Source: Rheinheimera texasensis DSM 17496
GTDB taxonomy: Bacteria; Pseudomonadota; Gammaproteobacteria; Enterobacterales; Alteromonadaceae
Length of the DNA stretch: 64,000 nt
Direction: 5' to 3'
Assembly: GCF_000711985.1 (NCBI RefSeq)
Contig: NZ_JONU01000007.1
Location: forward strand, 1,178,001 to 1,242,000
Notes under the pieces: model-generated
Told to the model about the DNA's origin: nothing
Database searches by the model: none
What the model saw: the letters and a program-made list of their open reading frames with translations, nothing else
Position numbers and translations under genes: made by a program
Shown here: positions 31,956 through 40,073 of the stretch, piece by piece
How the letters are laid out: every line of letters starts with the position of its first letter
Position numbering within the stretch: the first letter of the stretch is position 1

Positions 31956-33381
31956 AGCCATGCTGCAGACCAGCGCCTGGCAGCGGGTATCGGCCTGGGC
32001 ACTGCTGCCGCTACTGGGGAAATCGGCCTGGGAGTTTTTTGGTTTTATCCTCGGTGGCGCGGTGTTGTCCTCGCGCGATAAATATGCCGCTTATATGCCT
32101 TATGCGCTTGCGCTGTTGGCCCTGCTGATTGTGGCGCGGGCATTGGTCGCCTGGCGCTGCAGCCGGTTTCGCGTCACGGCGCAGGGCATCGAACTGGAAA
32201 AAGGCTTGCTGCATAAAGAGAAGCTGTTACTACCGCAGGCTCGGGTACAGGAGCTGCAGGTCAAACAGCCGTTTTATTTCCGCCCATTAGCACTTTATGC
32301 CGCCAGCCTCGACAGCGCCGGTAGCAAAAAACAGGAATTTGCCCTGACCGGCTTGTCCGAGGCCCAGTTGATGCTGTTACAAGGCCATGCCACCAATACA
32401 CCAGCCAGCGCGTCGACGCCGTTTCACCGGATCTGGCTCGCCACTTTATACAACGCCTATTTGTGGTTGCCGCTGGCGGCGGTGTTTGGCATGAGTCAGC
32501 AGTTTAGAGATGCGCAGGTTATTGATAGGTTGTCAGACGCCAGTAAAGCGCTGCTGCAGCAATACGATATTCAGCACAATTTGTTGTTACAGCTGCTCAG
32601 TGTGCTGATGTTGCTGGCGCTGATTGCTTTGGTGCTGACACTGATGTGTCTGATTTGGCTCTATCCGCAGCATTTTCAGCGCGATGCCCGAAAACTGCAG
32701 CTGACGCAGGGGGCGGTGCTGAAAAAATCACTGCGGATCTCAGCGCAGCGGGTGCAGCTGGTGCTGGTGAATCAGCCCTGGCTGGCACGGCTATTTGGCC
32801 ATTATTCGTTGATATTCCGTGGTTTTGCTGCAGACAAACAACAAGGTAAGTTTGTCGTACTGGGGCAAACGGCAGCAGAGCTGGATAAACAGCTACAGGC
32901 CCAGCAGCTATTGCCGTTGCCTGAAATTCAAGGTGCGGATTTACAGAAGTTTGTGCCGGCGTATTTCCGCCGTCAGGCATTATGGTCGGGGCTTGGAGTA
33001 CTGCTGGTCATGGCACTGATTTGGCAATCCAATATCCCGCCGCTGTGGCTGAAAGCAGCGGTCTCCGTGGGCTTAAGTTGCTGGTGGCTGCTGGAAACCT
33101 GGTTGAATTACCGCTGGCATGGCTACCGGGTACAAGATGATGTGATCTACCTGTGGCAAGGCGGCCTCAGCCGGCGCTGGTATATGTTGCCGCTACAGCA
33201 AGTGCAGCAGGTGCGTTTGCAACAAACGCCGTTTTTTCAGCAGCACCAGATGGTGAATGTGCAGCTGCATACCGCCAACGGCAAGCTGACACTGGCCGCT
33301 ATTCCCAACGCTGCAGCACGACAACTCTACGAACAGGTGCTGGCGCTGCAGTATGTTGAGCCCGGCAGTACACTTTCTTAG
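31945..33381 (+). CDS. Double bacterial PH domain membrane protein YdbT-like
   Basis: This 478-residue membrane protein alternates helix pairs with bPH2 domains. Helices lie at about 12-33 and 47-62, the first PH domain at about 65-130, helices at about 150-168 and 210-240, the second PH domain at about 245-320, helices at about 350-385, and a third PH-like segment at about 385-465 (YRVQDDVIYLWQGGLSRRWYMLPLQQVQQVRLQQTPF). That gives up to three PH-like modules, as in other YdbT proteins. It is translated coupled to the YdbS-like gene. The function may be envelope homeostasis, but no substrate is known. Confidence 0.8.
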   Translation: MLPEAMLQTSAWQRVSAWALLPLLGKSAWEFFGFILGGAVLSSRDKYAAYMPYALALLALLIVARALVAWRCSRFRVTAQGIELEKGLLHKEKLLLPQARVQELQVKQPFYFRPLALYAASLDSAGSKKQEFALTGLSEAQLMLLQGHATNTPASASTPFHRIWLATLYNAYLWLPLAAVFGMSQQFRDAQVIDRLSDASKALLQQYDIQHNLLLQLLSVLMLLALIALVLTLMCLIWLYPQHFQRDARKLQLTQGAVLKKSLRISAQRVQLVLVNQPWLARLFGHYSLIFRGFAADKQQGKFVVLGQTAAELDKQLQAQQLLPLPEIQGADLQKFVPAYFRRQALWSGLGVLLVMALIWQSNIPPLWLKAAVSVGLSCWWLLETWLNYRWHGYRVQDDVIYLWQGGLSRRWYMLPLQQVQQVRLQQTPFFQQHQMVNVQLHTANGKLTLAAIPNAAARQLYEQVLALQYVEPGSTLS

Positions 33382-33395
33382 AGTGCGGGGGGGAG

Positions 33396-33852
33396 ATGAT
33401 GAAAACATTACTGACATTGATGCTGTTATTGTGTTGTGGCGCTGGTCGTGCGGACTGCGTGGACACCATTTTTGAGTATGAAGATACTAAGATGAAAATC
33501 TCCATGGGCTTTAAAGAAGGCTGCTACAAAGGGGAGTTGATCCTGTTTTACACAGTCCCGAAAAATAAAAAAGTCACAGATGCGACTTTTGAAGACTATG
33601 TTGAGATTTCTTTCGAACAGGAATGTCCGCAGCAACAATCAGATGGTGAGTTTATCAAAGCTTTTAGTTGTCGCAAGGACGGTCAGTCGCCACTGGCAGG
33701 GGCTCATTACACAGTGAAACGTTATGCCAGCTGAGCTGGAATGTGAAGGCGTAGTTTATCCTGTGGAAAAATTTATGTATGTCTGCACAGAAGGCTGTAC
33801 TGCTCACACACCCAAACAGCTGGTGCTGCCATATTCGGGTGGTACTTGTTAA
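33396..33852 (+). pseudogene. Frameshifted paralogue of the downstream secreted protein
   Basis: The frame from ATG 33396 or 33399 encodes a signal peptide (MLLLCCGAGRADC) and a Cys-rich mature part ending AFSCRKDGQSPLAGAHYTVKRY, then stops at 33734 (112 residues). A second frame, open from ATG 33724 to 33852, continues the match to the neighbour: MYVCTEGCTAHTP against its VYVCLTGCENPRTP. A +1 shift near 33720 is needed to join them into about 145 residues. So this is one gene broken recently, or a sequencing error. The intact paralogue lies 54 nt downstream. The function is unknown; six or more Cys suggest a disulfide-stabilised secreted domain. Confidence 0.65.
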
Positions 33853-33906
33853 AGCCAGCCGAACTTTCAAGGGTGTTCTGCTCAAATAGTCTTTGTGGAG
33901 TTTGTG

Positions 33907-34329
33907 ATGATTAGAAAATTTAGCTGGCTAGTGGTTTTGCTCTACGCGGCGTCCGCAGTGGCCGCGACTTATGGCGGAGCTGCTGGCGTCAACAAAAAAG
34001 GCGAATTGGTGGCGATTAGTGGCGAAATGGCTGAGTTTTTGGTGGTTTACCGTGACGCCACCAACAACCATGAACTGCAACGGTTTGACATGAAAAAAGA
34101 ATGCCCTGATTTTGTCGAATCAGCTGACAAATTTTCATGCCGTAAGAACAGTCAATCGCCGTTATCAGGTGCCACTTATCAGATCACTATCAAAGCTGAT
34201 TACCGACCTTGCAAGGACGCAGCACCGAACTTATACCAAGATGCCGGTACTGTGTATGTTTGCCTGACGGGATGTGAGAATCCGCGCACGCCAGCGATTT
34301 TTTACGTGGCGCCTATGGAATGTGTGTAG
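33907..34329 (+). CDS. Small Cys-rich secreted protein of unknown function
   Basis: This 140-residue protein starts at ATG 33907, with GGAG at 33896-33899. The signal is MIRKFSWLVVLLYAASAVAA. Six Cys lie in the mature part, with segments FSCRKNSQSPLSGATYQI and TVYVCLTGCENPRTP, which define a family shared with the broken copy upstream. No known domain is recognised. Tandem duplication of a small exported Cys-rich protein is typical of secreted effectors, inhibitors or surface-stress proteins, but there is no direct evidence. A perfect hairpin follows 48 nt after the stop. Confidence 0.7.
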   Translation: MIRKFSWLVVLLYAASAVAATYGGAAGVNKKGELVAISGEMAEFLVVYRDATNNHELQRFDMKKECPDFVESADKFSCRKNSQSPLSGATYQITIKADYRPCKDAAPNLYQDAGTVYVCLTGCENPRTPAIFYVAPMECV

Positions 34330-34377
34330 CGGTTTTGTCTGAAAGGTTTGTGCCCAGACCAATGCTCTGGCCAGTAA

Positions 34378-34401
34378 AGCAGTGGCTCCCGCAGGAGCCA
34401 C
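34378..34401. terminator. Hairpin between convergent genes
   Basis: CAGTGGCTCC/GGAGCCACTG form a perfect 10-bp stem with a CGCA loop between the secreted protein gene and the convergent SDR gene. T-runs are weak on both sides, so it may work in both directions with modest efficiency. Confidence 0.55.
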
Positions 34402-34410
34402 TGAGCGCTG

Positions 34411-35175
34411 TTAAAACTCCTGCACCGTCGGGCGCAGCACAATTTCGTTGATATCAACATTGTCCGGCTGCTCGATAGCGTAAGCCACGGCACGGGCGAC
34501 GGCGTCGGCCGGGATTTGATTTTGCTGATAAAATGCGTTAACAAATTCAGCGCTGGCACCGTGGCTACTGCCGTGTTTCAGTTCAGATTCGACTGCGCCC
34601 GGTAAAATCGTCGTGGTGCGAATATGGCCACCGACTTCATGGCGTAAACCTTCACTGATGGCGCGTACCGCAAACTTAGTGCCGCTGTACACAGTGCCAC
34701 CCGGGCTGAATACTTTTGCGCCGGCCACCGACGAAATATTAATAAAATGACCGCTTTGCTGTGCCTGAAACACCGGCAAGGCTGCGGCGATACCGTACAA
34801 CACGCCTTTGATGTTGATGTCGATCATCCGGTCCCATTCGTCGGTACGGACTTCGCTCATTGGTGCAATCGCCATCAGGCCGGCATTATTGATGATCACA
34901 TCTAAGCGGCCGTAGCTTTGTTGCGCCAGCTGCACTGCAGCCTGTAAATCTGCGGCTTTAGTGACATCGACTACCTGATACACAGCGTCGCCACCAGCGG
35001 CCTTGATCTCGCTGACCAGCTGCGCCAGTCGGTCGGCGCGGCGCGCCACTAACACCAGTTTAGCGCCACGACTGGCCAAAAGCCGGGCGGTACTTTCGCC
35101 CAAGCCACTGCTGGCGCCGGTGATTAAGACCACTTTCTGACTGATCCCTGCTTGCTGTTGTACTTGAGTATTCAT
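34411..35175 (-). CDS. SDR family NAD(P)-dependent oxidoreductase
   Basis: This 254-residue classical short-chain dehydrogenase has the cofactor motif TGASSGLG (about 20-27), NNAG at about 94, catalytic Ser in NISSVAG and YSGTK with the Tyr-Lys pair near 162-166. The Arg after the second strand (ARRADR) suggests NADP preference. It resembles the YdfG-like clade by its [20 protein letters not shown] segment. It is divergent from a LysR-type regulator gene 119 nt away, the classic arrangement of a LysR-controlled enzyme. The substrate is unknown. Confidence 0.9.
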   Translation of the reverse strand: MNTQVQQQAGISQKVVLITGASSGLGESTARLLASRGAKLVLVARRADRLAQLVSEIKAAGGDAVYQVVDVTKAADLQAAVQLAQQSYGRLDVIINNAGLMAIAPMSEVRTDEWDRMIDINIKGVLYGIAAALPVFQAQQSGHFINISSVAGAKVFSPGGTVYSGTKFAVRAISEGLRHEVGGHIRTTTILPGAVESELKHGSSHGASAEFVNAFYQQNQIPADAVARAVAYAIEQPDNVDINEIVLRPTVQEF

Positions 35176-35270
35176 CTGTTGTTGCTCCGCGATTAAAGGG
35201 TTTTGTTAAACGACAACGGCAGTTTAATTGGCCCGAACTTGCGTTAGAATGGAATAGTTAAGCTTTCAGA

Positions 35271-35287
35271 ATTCCAATAATGGGAAT
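35271..35287. promoter_or_regulatory. ATTCC-N7-GGAAT, candidate LysR-type site
   Basis: A 17-bp interrupted palindrome lies just before the LysR gene start at 35295 and covers the alternative ATG 35280. Another GGAAT half-site lies at 35251-35255. The form fits the dyad usually bound by LysR proteins for autoregulation. Confidence 0.45.
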
Positions 35288-35294
35288 AATTGCG

Positions 35295-36185
35295 ATGGCA
35301 CTGAATAAACTCGAGTTGCTACGGATTTTTTGTGGCGCGGCGGAGCTGGGGAATTTTAAAGCCTGTGCCGTCAAGCTGGCGTTATCGCCGCAAGCGGTGA
35401 CGCGGGCAGTGCAACAGCTGGAGCAACTGACCGGTGAAGTGCTGTTTCATCGTAATACGCGGCAGGTGCGGCTCACGCAATTTGGCGCACAATTGTATCA
35501 GGATGGCCGTTTGCAATTGGCTCAGCTGGACGAACTATTCAGCCCGCGCCTCTCGACGCAGGATGCACAAGGGCTGGTTCGGCTGGCGGCGCCAGCAGCA
35601 TTTCAACCGGTATTAAGCCCGTTATTGCTGGAGTTTGCCAGGCTGCATCCGCAAATTCGGCTCGATGTGCGGCTGTCCGATCAGCATAGCGATGTGGTCG
35701 ATGAACAAATTGATTTAGGTATCCGTGCCGGTTTATTGCGCGACCAGAGTTTTGTCGCGGTGCAAGTGTCCGAAGTGGCGCTGTATCTGGTGGCAAGCCC
35801 GGCTTATCTCGCGGCGCATGGTGCGCCTTTGGACCTTGCAACACTGAACGAGCATCAGCAGGTCAGTTTATTGGACGCCGGCACGGGCCGGCCCTGGGCC
35901 TGGTTTTTTCGCGACGGTGAGATTTATCAGCCACGGCAGGTGCGGTTATTGGTCAATGATGCGCAGCAAGAACTGGCAGCTGTCGCCGCGGGCCTGGGCA
36001 TTGGCCAAATTGCAGACTTTCTGGCCAAACCTTTGCTGGCACGGGGCGAACTGGTGCGACTTTTGCCGGAGCAGGAACCCACGCCCTGGCCGTTGTCACT
36101 CTACCGGCCACAGCGCGGCCCGGTGCCGGCCCGCGTACGGCTGTTGTTTGACTTTCTGCGTGAAGGGCTGCAGAGCTTTAGATAG
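35295..36185 (+). CDS. LysR family transcriptional regulator
   Basis: From ATG 35295 the protein has 296 residues. The N-terminal winged helix (residues about 2-60: LELLRIFCGAAELGNFKACAVKLALSPQAVTRAVQQLEQLTGEVLFHRNTRQVRLTQFG) is followed by the LysR substrate-binding domain (about 85-290). It belongs to the large group with a CrgA/AaeR-like effector domain (PAAFQPVLSPLLLEFARLHPQIRLDVRLSD). It probably regulates the divergent SDR gene. ATG 35280 was not chosen because the putative operator overlaps it. Confidence 0.9.
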   Translation: MALNKLELLRIFCGAAELGNFKACAVKLALSPQAVTRAVQQLEQLTGEVLFHRNTRQVRLTQFGAQLYQDGRLQLAQLDELFSPRLSTQDAQGLVRLAAPAAFQPVLSPLLLEFARLHPQIRLDVRLSDQHSDVVDEQIDLGIRAGLLRDQSFVAVQVSEVALYLVASPAYLAAHGAPLDLATLNEHQQVSLLDAGTGRPWAWFFRDGEIYQPRQVRLLVNDAQQELAAVAAGLGIGQIADFLAKPLLARGELVRLLPEQEPTPWPLSLYRPQRGPVPARVRLLFDFLREGLQSFR

Positions 36186-36908
36186 CTAGCTTTGCATCTG
36201 ATGTGGCTGTGCACTGAGATCTGCCACAAAACGGACTTTTTCCGCGACGACATAACACAATGTTTTTAGAGCGGCGCCGTATAACAAAGTCAGCAGGCAC
36301 ACCGCTGTGGCCGGGCCGAAAGTTTCGCTGAAATTACCCCCATTGGTCTGCTGTGCAATCGCGATAGCGCCAATCAAGGTGCTGAACAAGCCCAATAACA
36401 GGCCGCTATTGCCCATTACCCGGAAAAAATGCCGGACTTGTTGATAGTCCTGCGGCTGAGCGCCGGGGCGGGGATCAAACAAAAATGCGATGGCGCGTTG
36501 TAGTGTCTGTCGGGAAGTGGCCCCAACCGCAAATAATACTGCTGGCGGGAATATCAGCACCAGCGAGATTAAATCATAAAAAGCCAAAGGGTCGTCCGGC
36601 GCAGAAACCAACATGGCCCAGACTGATATCCCGATAAAAAACAACATGCTGAAAATGAACATCAGCCAATCTCCTTTGGTTTGATGCAGAAAATGCCAGC
36701 ATGTTGATAGGGCCTGACGCCGATACCACCAGCAAGCGCGTTGTCGGTTGCGGTGCTGCCGCTGAATAAATTCTTCCTGTAAATCGCCGAGTACCGGCTC
36801 CTGCAACGCATCCGGCAATACCCATTCCAGCAAAAGCTGGCTGATAATGGGAGGCTGCATGTCGGGTGGCAACGGACCTGGTGGTAATGGTGGTTGGGGC
36901 CATCTCAT
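36186..36908 (-). CDS. Permease-prefix/MotA-like membrane protein of PadR operon
   Basis: This 240-residue protein has an N-terminal region (about 20-60: PPIISQLLLEWVLPDALQEPVLGDLQEEFIQRQ) resembling the permease prefix domain found before some ABC transporter permeases. Four hydrophobic helices follow, and the C-terminal pair (GNSGLLLGLFSTLIGAIAIAQQ, FGPATAVCLLTLLYGAALKTL) resembles MotA/ExbB channel helices. It is not fused to an ABC permease. The start at ATG 36908 gives an ATGA overlap with the PadR gene. PadR-linked permease-prefix proteins are frequent in bacteria; their role is unknown. Confidence 0.7.
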   Translation of the reverse strand: MRWPQPPLPPGPLPPDMQPPIISQLLLEWVLPDALQEPVLGDLQEEFIQRQHRNRQRACWWYRRQALSTCWHFLHQTKGDWLMFIFSMLFFIGISVWAMLVSAPDDPLAFYDLISLVLIFPPAVLFAVGATSRQTLQRAIAFLFDPRPGAQPQDYQQVRHFFRVMGNSGLLLGLFSTLIGAIAIAQQTNGGNFSETFGPATAVCLLTLLYGAALKTLCYVVAEKVRFVADLSAQPHQMQS

Positions 36909-37261
36909 CGGGTACATCCTCCCTGGTCAAATTGCGGTGCCAGCTGCAAAGCAAGACCCTGCCATAACTGTTCCAAAGCCTCCTTGCTGCGAAACAGCGC
37001 CTGACGACCCTCGCCGGTGACACTGTAGTATTTTTTGGCGCGGCCCCCACGCTCAGCCGTGGCTTCGCCCAGCCGGCCACTGAGTAAACCTTTTTGCTCC
37101 AGGCGTTCTAAGGTGGTGTACAAAGCGCCGATGCTTAAGTCACGCTGGGCTTTGTCGGCGAGGAAACTGCGGATTTGGCTGCCATATGCATCGTCTTTCA
37201 GCTGCAGCACACAGAGCAACAGCATCTGTTCGAGCTCGCCGATAAATTTATCCTGAGTCAT
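36905..37261 (-). CDS. PadR family transcriptional regulator
   Basis: This 118-residue protein has a PadR winged helix (ELEQMLLLCVLQLKDDAYGSQIRSFLADKAQRDLSIGALYTTLERLEQKGLLSGRL) and the wing GGRAKKYYSVTGEGRQAL. It is upstream of and coupled to a membrane protein gene. PadR proteins repress their own operon and release on binding a ligand. A CTACA-A-TGTAG palindrome 25 bp upstream (37286-37296) is a likely operator. Confidence 0.88.
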   Translation of the reverse strand: MTQDKFIGELEQMLLLCVLQLKDDAYGSQIRSFLADKAQRDLSIGALYTTLERLEQKGLLSGRLGEATAERGGRAKKYYSVTGEGRQALFRSKEALEQLWQGLALQLAPQFDQGGCTR

Positions 37262-37285
37262 CGCACGTCCGTCTTGATATATTTA

Positions 37286-37296
37286 CTACAATGTAG
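37286..37296. promoter_or_regulatory. CTACA-A-TGTAG, candidate PadR operator
   Basis: A short perfect palindrome sits in the AT-rich promoter region of the PadR gene. It matches the ATGT...ACAT style of PadR sites only in part. Confidence 0.4.
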
Positions 37297-37331
37297 ATTA
37301 AATGGGTCAGGCCGGCAAGATGTGTGTGGAT

Positions 37332-37832
37332 TTACTCGAGGAGAATCTCAATGTGAGGGGCATGCTGGCGGATAAACTGTTCGACTTGTGGCAGTTCAGC
37401 TAATGGAAATAGCCATAATTGACCGCCGTTCCAGGCCAGTTGTAACAATGCCGGGCCCTGTTTGTTCTGTTTTCCCAACACCAGTTTTTGTACCGAAGCG
37501 GGAAAGCTGAAATCTGCGATACAGATCTGGTCGTCTTTGATTTTTAAATCAGCCAGCAGGCTACGGGCCATCAACTGTGGTAACACTCGCGCGCGCAGGT
37601 AATTTGCTGCCGCAATCAATAAAGCGACTAAGTAAAAACCAAGCATCAGAGGATGCTGCCGTTCCCATTGGCTAAACAGGAATGCAGCAGCCAACAACCC
37701 AACGAGCAGAGCAAACAACCATTTACCCGGATGACTCAGCGACTGCCAACCGGCTGATACAGCGCTTAACCCTGGCGCTTTGGAGTCTCCACGAAAATCT
37801 TTTTCCCGATAATTCAATATGTTCAACGGCAA
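37332..37832 (-). CDS. Two-helix membrane protein of unknown function
   Basis: This 166-residue protein has two transmembrane helices at about 37-54 and 62-80, then a cytosolic C-terminal domain of about 80 residues (DDQICIADFSFPASVQKLVLGKQNKQGPALLQLAWNGGQLWLFPLAEL) with beta-strand pattern. It could be a PH-like or YcxB-like fold, given the two-helix hairpin followed by a strand-rich domain, but no motif confirms this. It ends 71 nt before the PadR gene start on the same strand. Unknown function. Confidence 0.65.
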   Translation of the reverse strand: MPLNILNYREKDFRGDSKAPGLSAVSAGWQSLSHPGKWLFALLVGLLAAAFLFSQWERQHPLMLGFYLVALLIAAANYLRARVLPQLMARSLLADLKIKDDQICIADFSFPASVQKLVLGKQNKQGPALLQLAWNGGQLWLFPLAELPQVEQFIRQHAPHIEILLE

Positions 37833-37951
37833 AATCCTTTTAAATCTACATCCTGTTTACCCTACCGGAGACTGTGCTGCACAGCAAGAGTGTTCGAGAC
37901 CTGCGCTTTAGTCTGGTGTCAGAAATTGAGCAGCCTGCGATGCCGGCAGGG

Positions 37952-38749
37952 TTATTGACCAATCCGGTACAAGACGAAGCTGCCGGGCTGCAGGACCTGA
38001 TTTTTGTGAACTGAAAATAGATACCCATGCAACAGATTATGGTTGCTGCTGTGCAAAATCAGCTCAGACGCAAAGGTGGGATTGGCAGTTTTGATCAGCA
38101 GACTGCCATTTTTTGCTTCGATCTGGCCTGGCATAAACTGGGTTTGATTGGTTATTTGCATGCCATTTGGGTAGTACGTCAGCGTGGACTGTCCTGTGGT
38201 GGAAAACTCCAGCTGCAGTAATTCCGGTTTGTTGTTGAACGTCACAATACCGAGCCAGAAACCAGATAAACCATCACTGTCGGCTGGTTTCAACGCTTTG
38301 AGCCGGGTTTGCTGTCGTTGCAAAAAGCGTTTAACCGTCGATTGCGACCCTTGCCGATCCATACTGTAACTGGTAGCCATTTGTGATTGGCCACTGGCGT
38401 TGACGTACATTTGCGTCACATTCAGTGAGTCTTGCAGATTTTTGGCAATGATCAGCCGTTGTTGGGCGTCCGGCCGGCGCGGATCTGTCAGATTGATTGC
38501 ACATTCGGTGGCAGAGCATGTCACATGCGTGTCAATGAACGCGTAGCTGCTGGCATGTCTGAAGCCGTCGGCGATCTTCACACTGATAAACCTGTGTGGT
38601 GGCTGGGTATTGATTTCCAGCAGCTGATAACTGCTGTCATCCTGTTTAATGCCTTCCCACAAACCAGCAGGCAGTTGCATTGCGCCAGGTTGCGCGTGAA
38701 TGGGGCTAATAGCGAGCAGCAACCACAACACACAAAGAATCCGGTACAT
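37952..38749 (-). CDS. Hypothetical exported protein
   Basis: From ATG 38749 the protein has 265 residues with a signal peptide (MYRILCVLWLLLAISPIHAQ). The mature part is beta-rich in two similar halves, each starting with a W-containing strand (GLWEGIKQDDSSYQLLEI, about 28-45, and GFWLGIVTFNNKPELLQLEF, about 165-185), followed by LTYYP/ISVKIAD-like strands. This suggests an internal duplication of a lipocalin-like or DUF-type beta module. No catalytic motif is seen. It is followed by a 119-nt gap without clear features before the membrane protein gene. Confidence 0.65.
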   Translation of the reverse strand: MYRILCVLWLLLAISPIHAQPGAMQLPAGLWEGIKQDDSSYQLLEINTQPPHRFISVKIADGFRHASSYAFIDTHVTCSATECAINLTDPRRPDAQQRLIIAKNLQDSLNVTQMYVNASGQSQMATSYSMDRQGSQSTVKRFLQRQQTRLKALKPADSDGLSGFWLGIVTFNNKPELLQLEFSTTGQSTLTYYPNGMQITNQTQFMPGQIEAKNGSLLIKTANPTFASELILHSSNHNLLHGYLFSVHKNQVLQPGSFVLYRIGQ

Positions 38750-38793
38750 CACGTCTTTCCTTAACGAAGTAGTTTGAGCATGGTGATTGCGAT

Positions 38794-38826
38794 ACAACAA
38801 AGCAGGCTCGGGGCCTGCTTTGTTGT
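38794..38826. terminator. Terminator after ilvE
   Basis: A perfect 14-bp stem (ACAACAAAGCAGGC with its complement at 38813-38826) has a TCGGG loop, 25 nt past the ilvE stop. The T residues are within the stem arms. It also lies in the upstream region of the exported protein gene. Confidence 0.75.
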
Positions 38827-38850
38827 CGGATGATCGTCGGAACAGCGACG

Positions 38851-39843
38851 TTAGATTTTAGTCAGCCAGCCGTGTTTGTCTTCAGCTTTGCCCCACTGAA
38901 TATCGTTCAGTGCCTGGCGCAGGCGGGCAGTGGTTGGGCCTGGTTCGCCGCTGCCAACTTTGTATTCTTTGCCCTGATGGATCAGCGTGCCGACTGGCGC
39001 CAGTACTGCGGCAGTCCCAGACAAAGCCGCTTCAGTGCCTGGTTTGGCGGCACGTTCCAGCAGTTCATTGACGGTCAGGTCGCGCTCAGACACTGTCATA
39101 CCTAAATCGCGCGCCAGCGTCAGAATAGAATCGCGGGTTACGCCATGCAGGAAAGATGCATCCAGCGCTTTGGTGATAATTTCGTTGCCATCAATCAACA
39201 GGAAGTTGGCCGCGCCGGTTTCCTGCACGTCGCCATTCGGGCAGAACAGCACCTGATCGGCCTGATATTTGGCTTTGGCCTGCATGGTTGGTTGCAGCGC
39301 GCTGGCATAGTTGCCGCCGCTTTTGATCATGCCCATGTGCGGCGCGCAGCGGGCGTTATCTTCCATCAGCAGACGCAGTGCGCGGTGACCACCGGCAAAA
39401 TAGTCGCCGACCGGGGATAACAATACATACAGCATGGAAGTCAGTGTTGGCGTGGCAGCTTTGCCGATCGCAGGTTCAGTGCCGATATGCGTCGGGCGGA
39501 TATACATAGAACCTGGTGGGGTCGGTACGTCGGCGGCGAAATGGCGCACGGCGTCGACAATCATCTGGCTCAGTAATGCCGGGTCAAACTTAGGAAGTGA
39601 TAATAATTCTGTGCTTTGCAGCATGCGCGCGACGTTTTTATCCATGCGGAAAATCGCGACAGTACCGTCTTCATGGCGGAAGGCTTTTAAACCTTCAAAA
39701 CAAGTACTTGCATAGTGCAGCACATGGGCGCCCGGGTGCAGACTGATGCTGTTGGCCGGGACAATAGCCGACGGCCCCCAGCTGTTACCATCAAATTGGG
39801 CCATTGCCATTTCAGGCATAAAAACACTACCAAAAGCTGCCAT
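38851..39843 (-). CDS. ilvE: Branched-chain amino acid aminotransferase
   Basis: This 330-residue PLP enzyme of fold class IV catalyses the last step of Val, Leu and Ile synthesis. The PLP lysine lies in MIKSGGNYASAL (K174), with LHYASTCFEGLKAFRHEDG upstream and the phosphate-binding ETGAANFLLI and SGTAAVLAPVGTL segments. It is of the longer (eukaryote-like) BCAT type of about 330-360 residues rather than the short enteric IlvE. That fits its separation from the ilvGMDA operon at 9-15 kb, where it is missing. It is transcribed alone with a strong terminator. Confidence 0.92.
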   Translation of the reverse strand: MAAFGSVFMPEMAMAQFDGNSWGPSAIVPANSISLHPGAHVLHYASTCFEGLKAFRHEDGTVAIFRMDKNVARMLQSTELLSLPKFDPALLSQMIVDAVRHFAADVPTPPGSMYIRPTHIGTEPAIGKAATPTLTSMLYVLLSPVGDYFAGGHRALRLLMEDNARCAPHMGMIKSGGNYASALQPTMQAKAKYQADQVLFCPNGDVQETGAANFLLIDGNEIITKALDASFLHGVTRDSILTLARDLGMTVSERDLTVNELLERAAKPGTEAALSGTAAVLAPVGTLIHQGKEYKVGSGEPGPTTARLRQALNDIQWGKAEDKHGWLTKI

Positions 39844-39945
39844 TTTCTCTTTTCCTGCTGTGTTCTAAAGGGCTGTTCTAGCCCTTGATTTGAAAATTGT
39901 ATTGTTCCAAAGGTATTTTTTACGCTGGGTTGCGCTGATTGCTTG

Positions 39946-39986
39946 ATCCGACATCCAGTGCAAACAAGTTGCACATGCTGTCGGAT
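39946..39986. repeat. Nested hairpin upstream of ilvE
   Basis: ATCCGACA/TGTCGGAT (8 bp) encloses a symmetric internal loop and TGCAA/TTGCA (5 bp). On the plus strand TTCTTTTT follows; on the minus strand no T-run follows. It may end transcripts of the solute-binding gene to its right or form part of the ilvE leader. Confidence 0.5.
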
Positions 39987-40073
39987 TCTTTTTGCGCATT
40001 GTAACCAGCCTTGCTGTTTTCGGCATCAACTATCTGAGCGTCGGGACGGCTGAATTGCCAGGCTGTACTGCAC

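Noticed and set aside
37846-38028. Minus-strand ORF of 60 residues between two exported/membrane genes
   Set aside because: No ribosome-binding site and atypical composition; it overlaps the 3' end of the exported protein gene.
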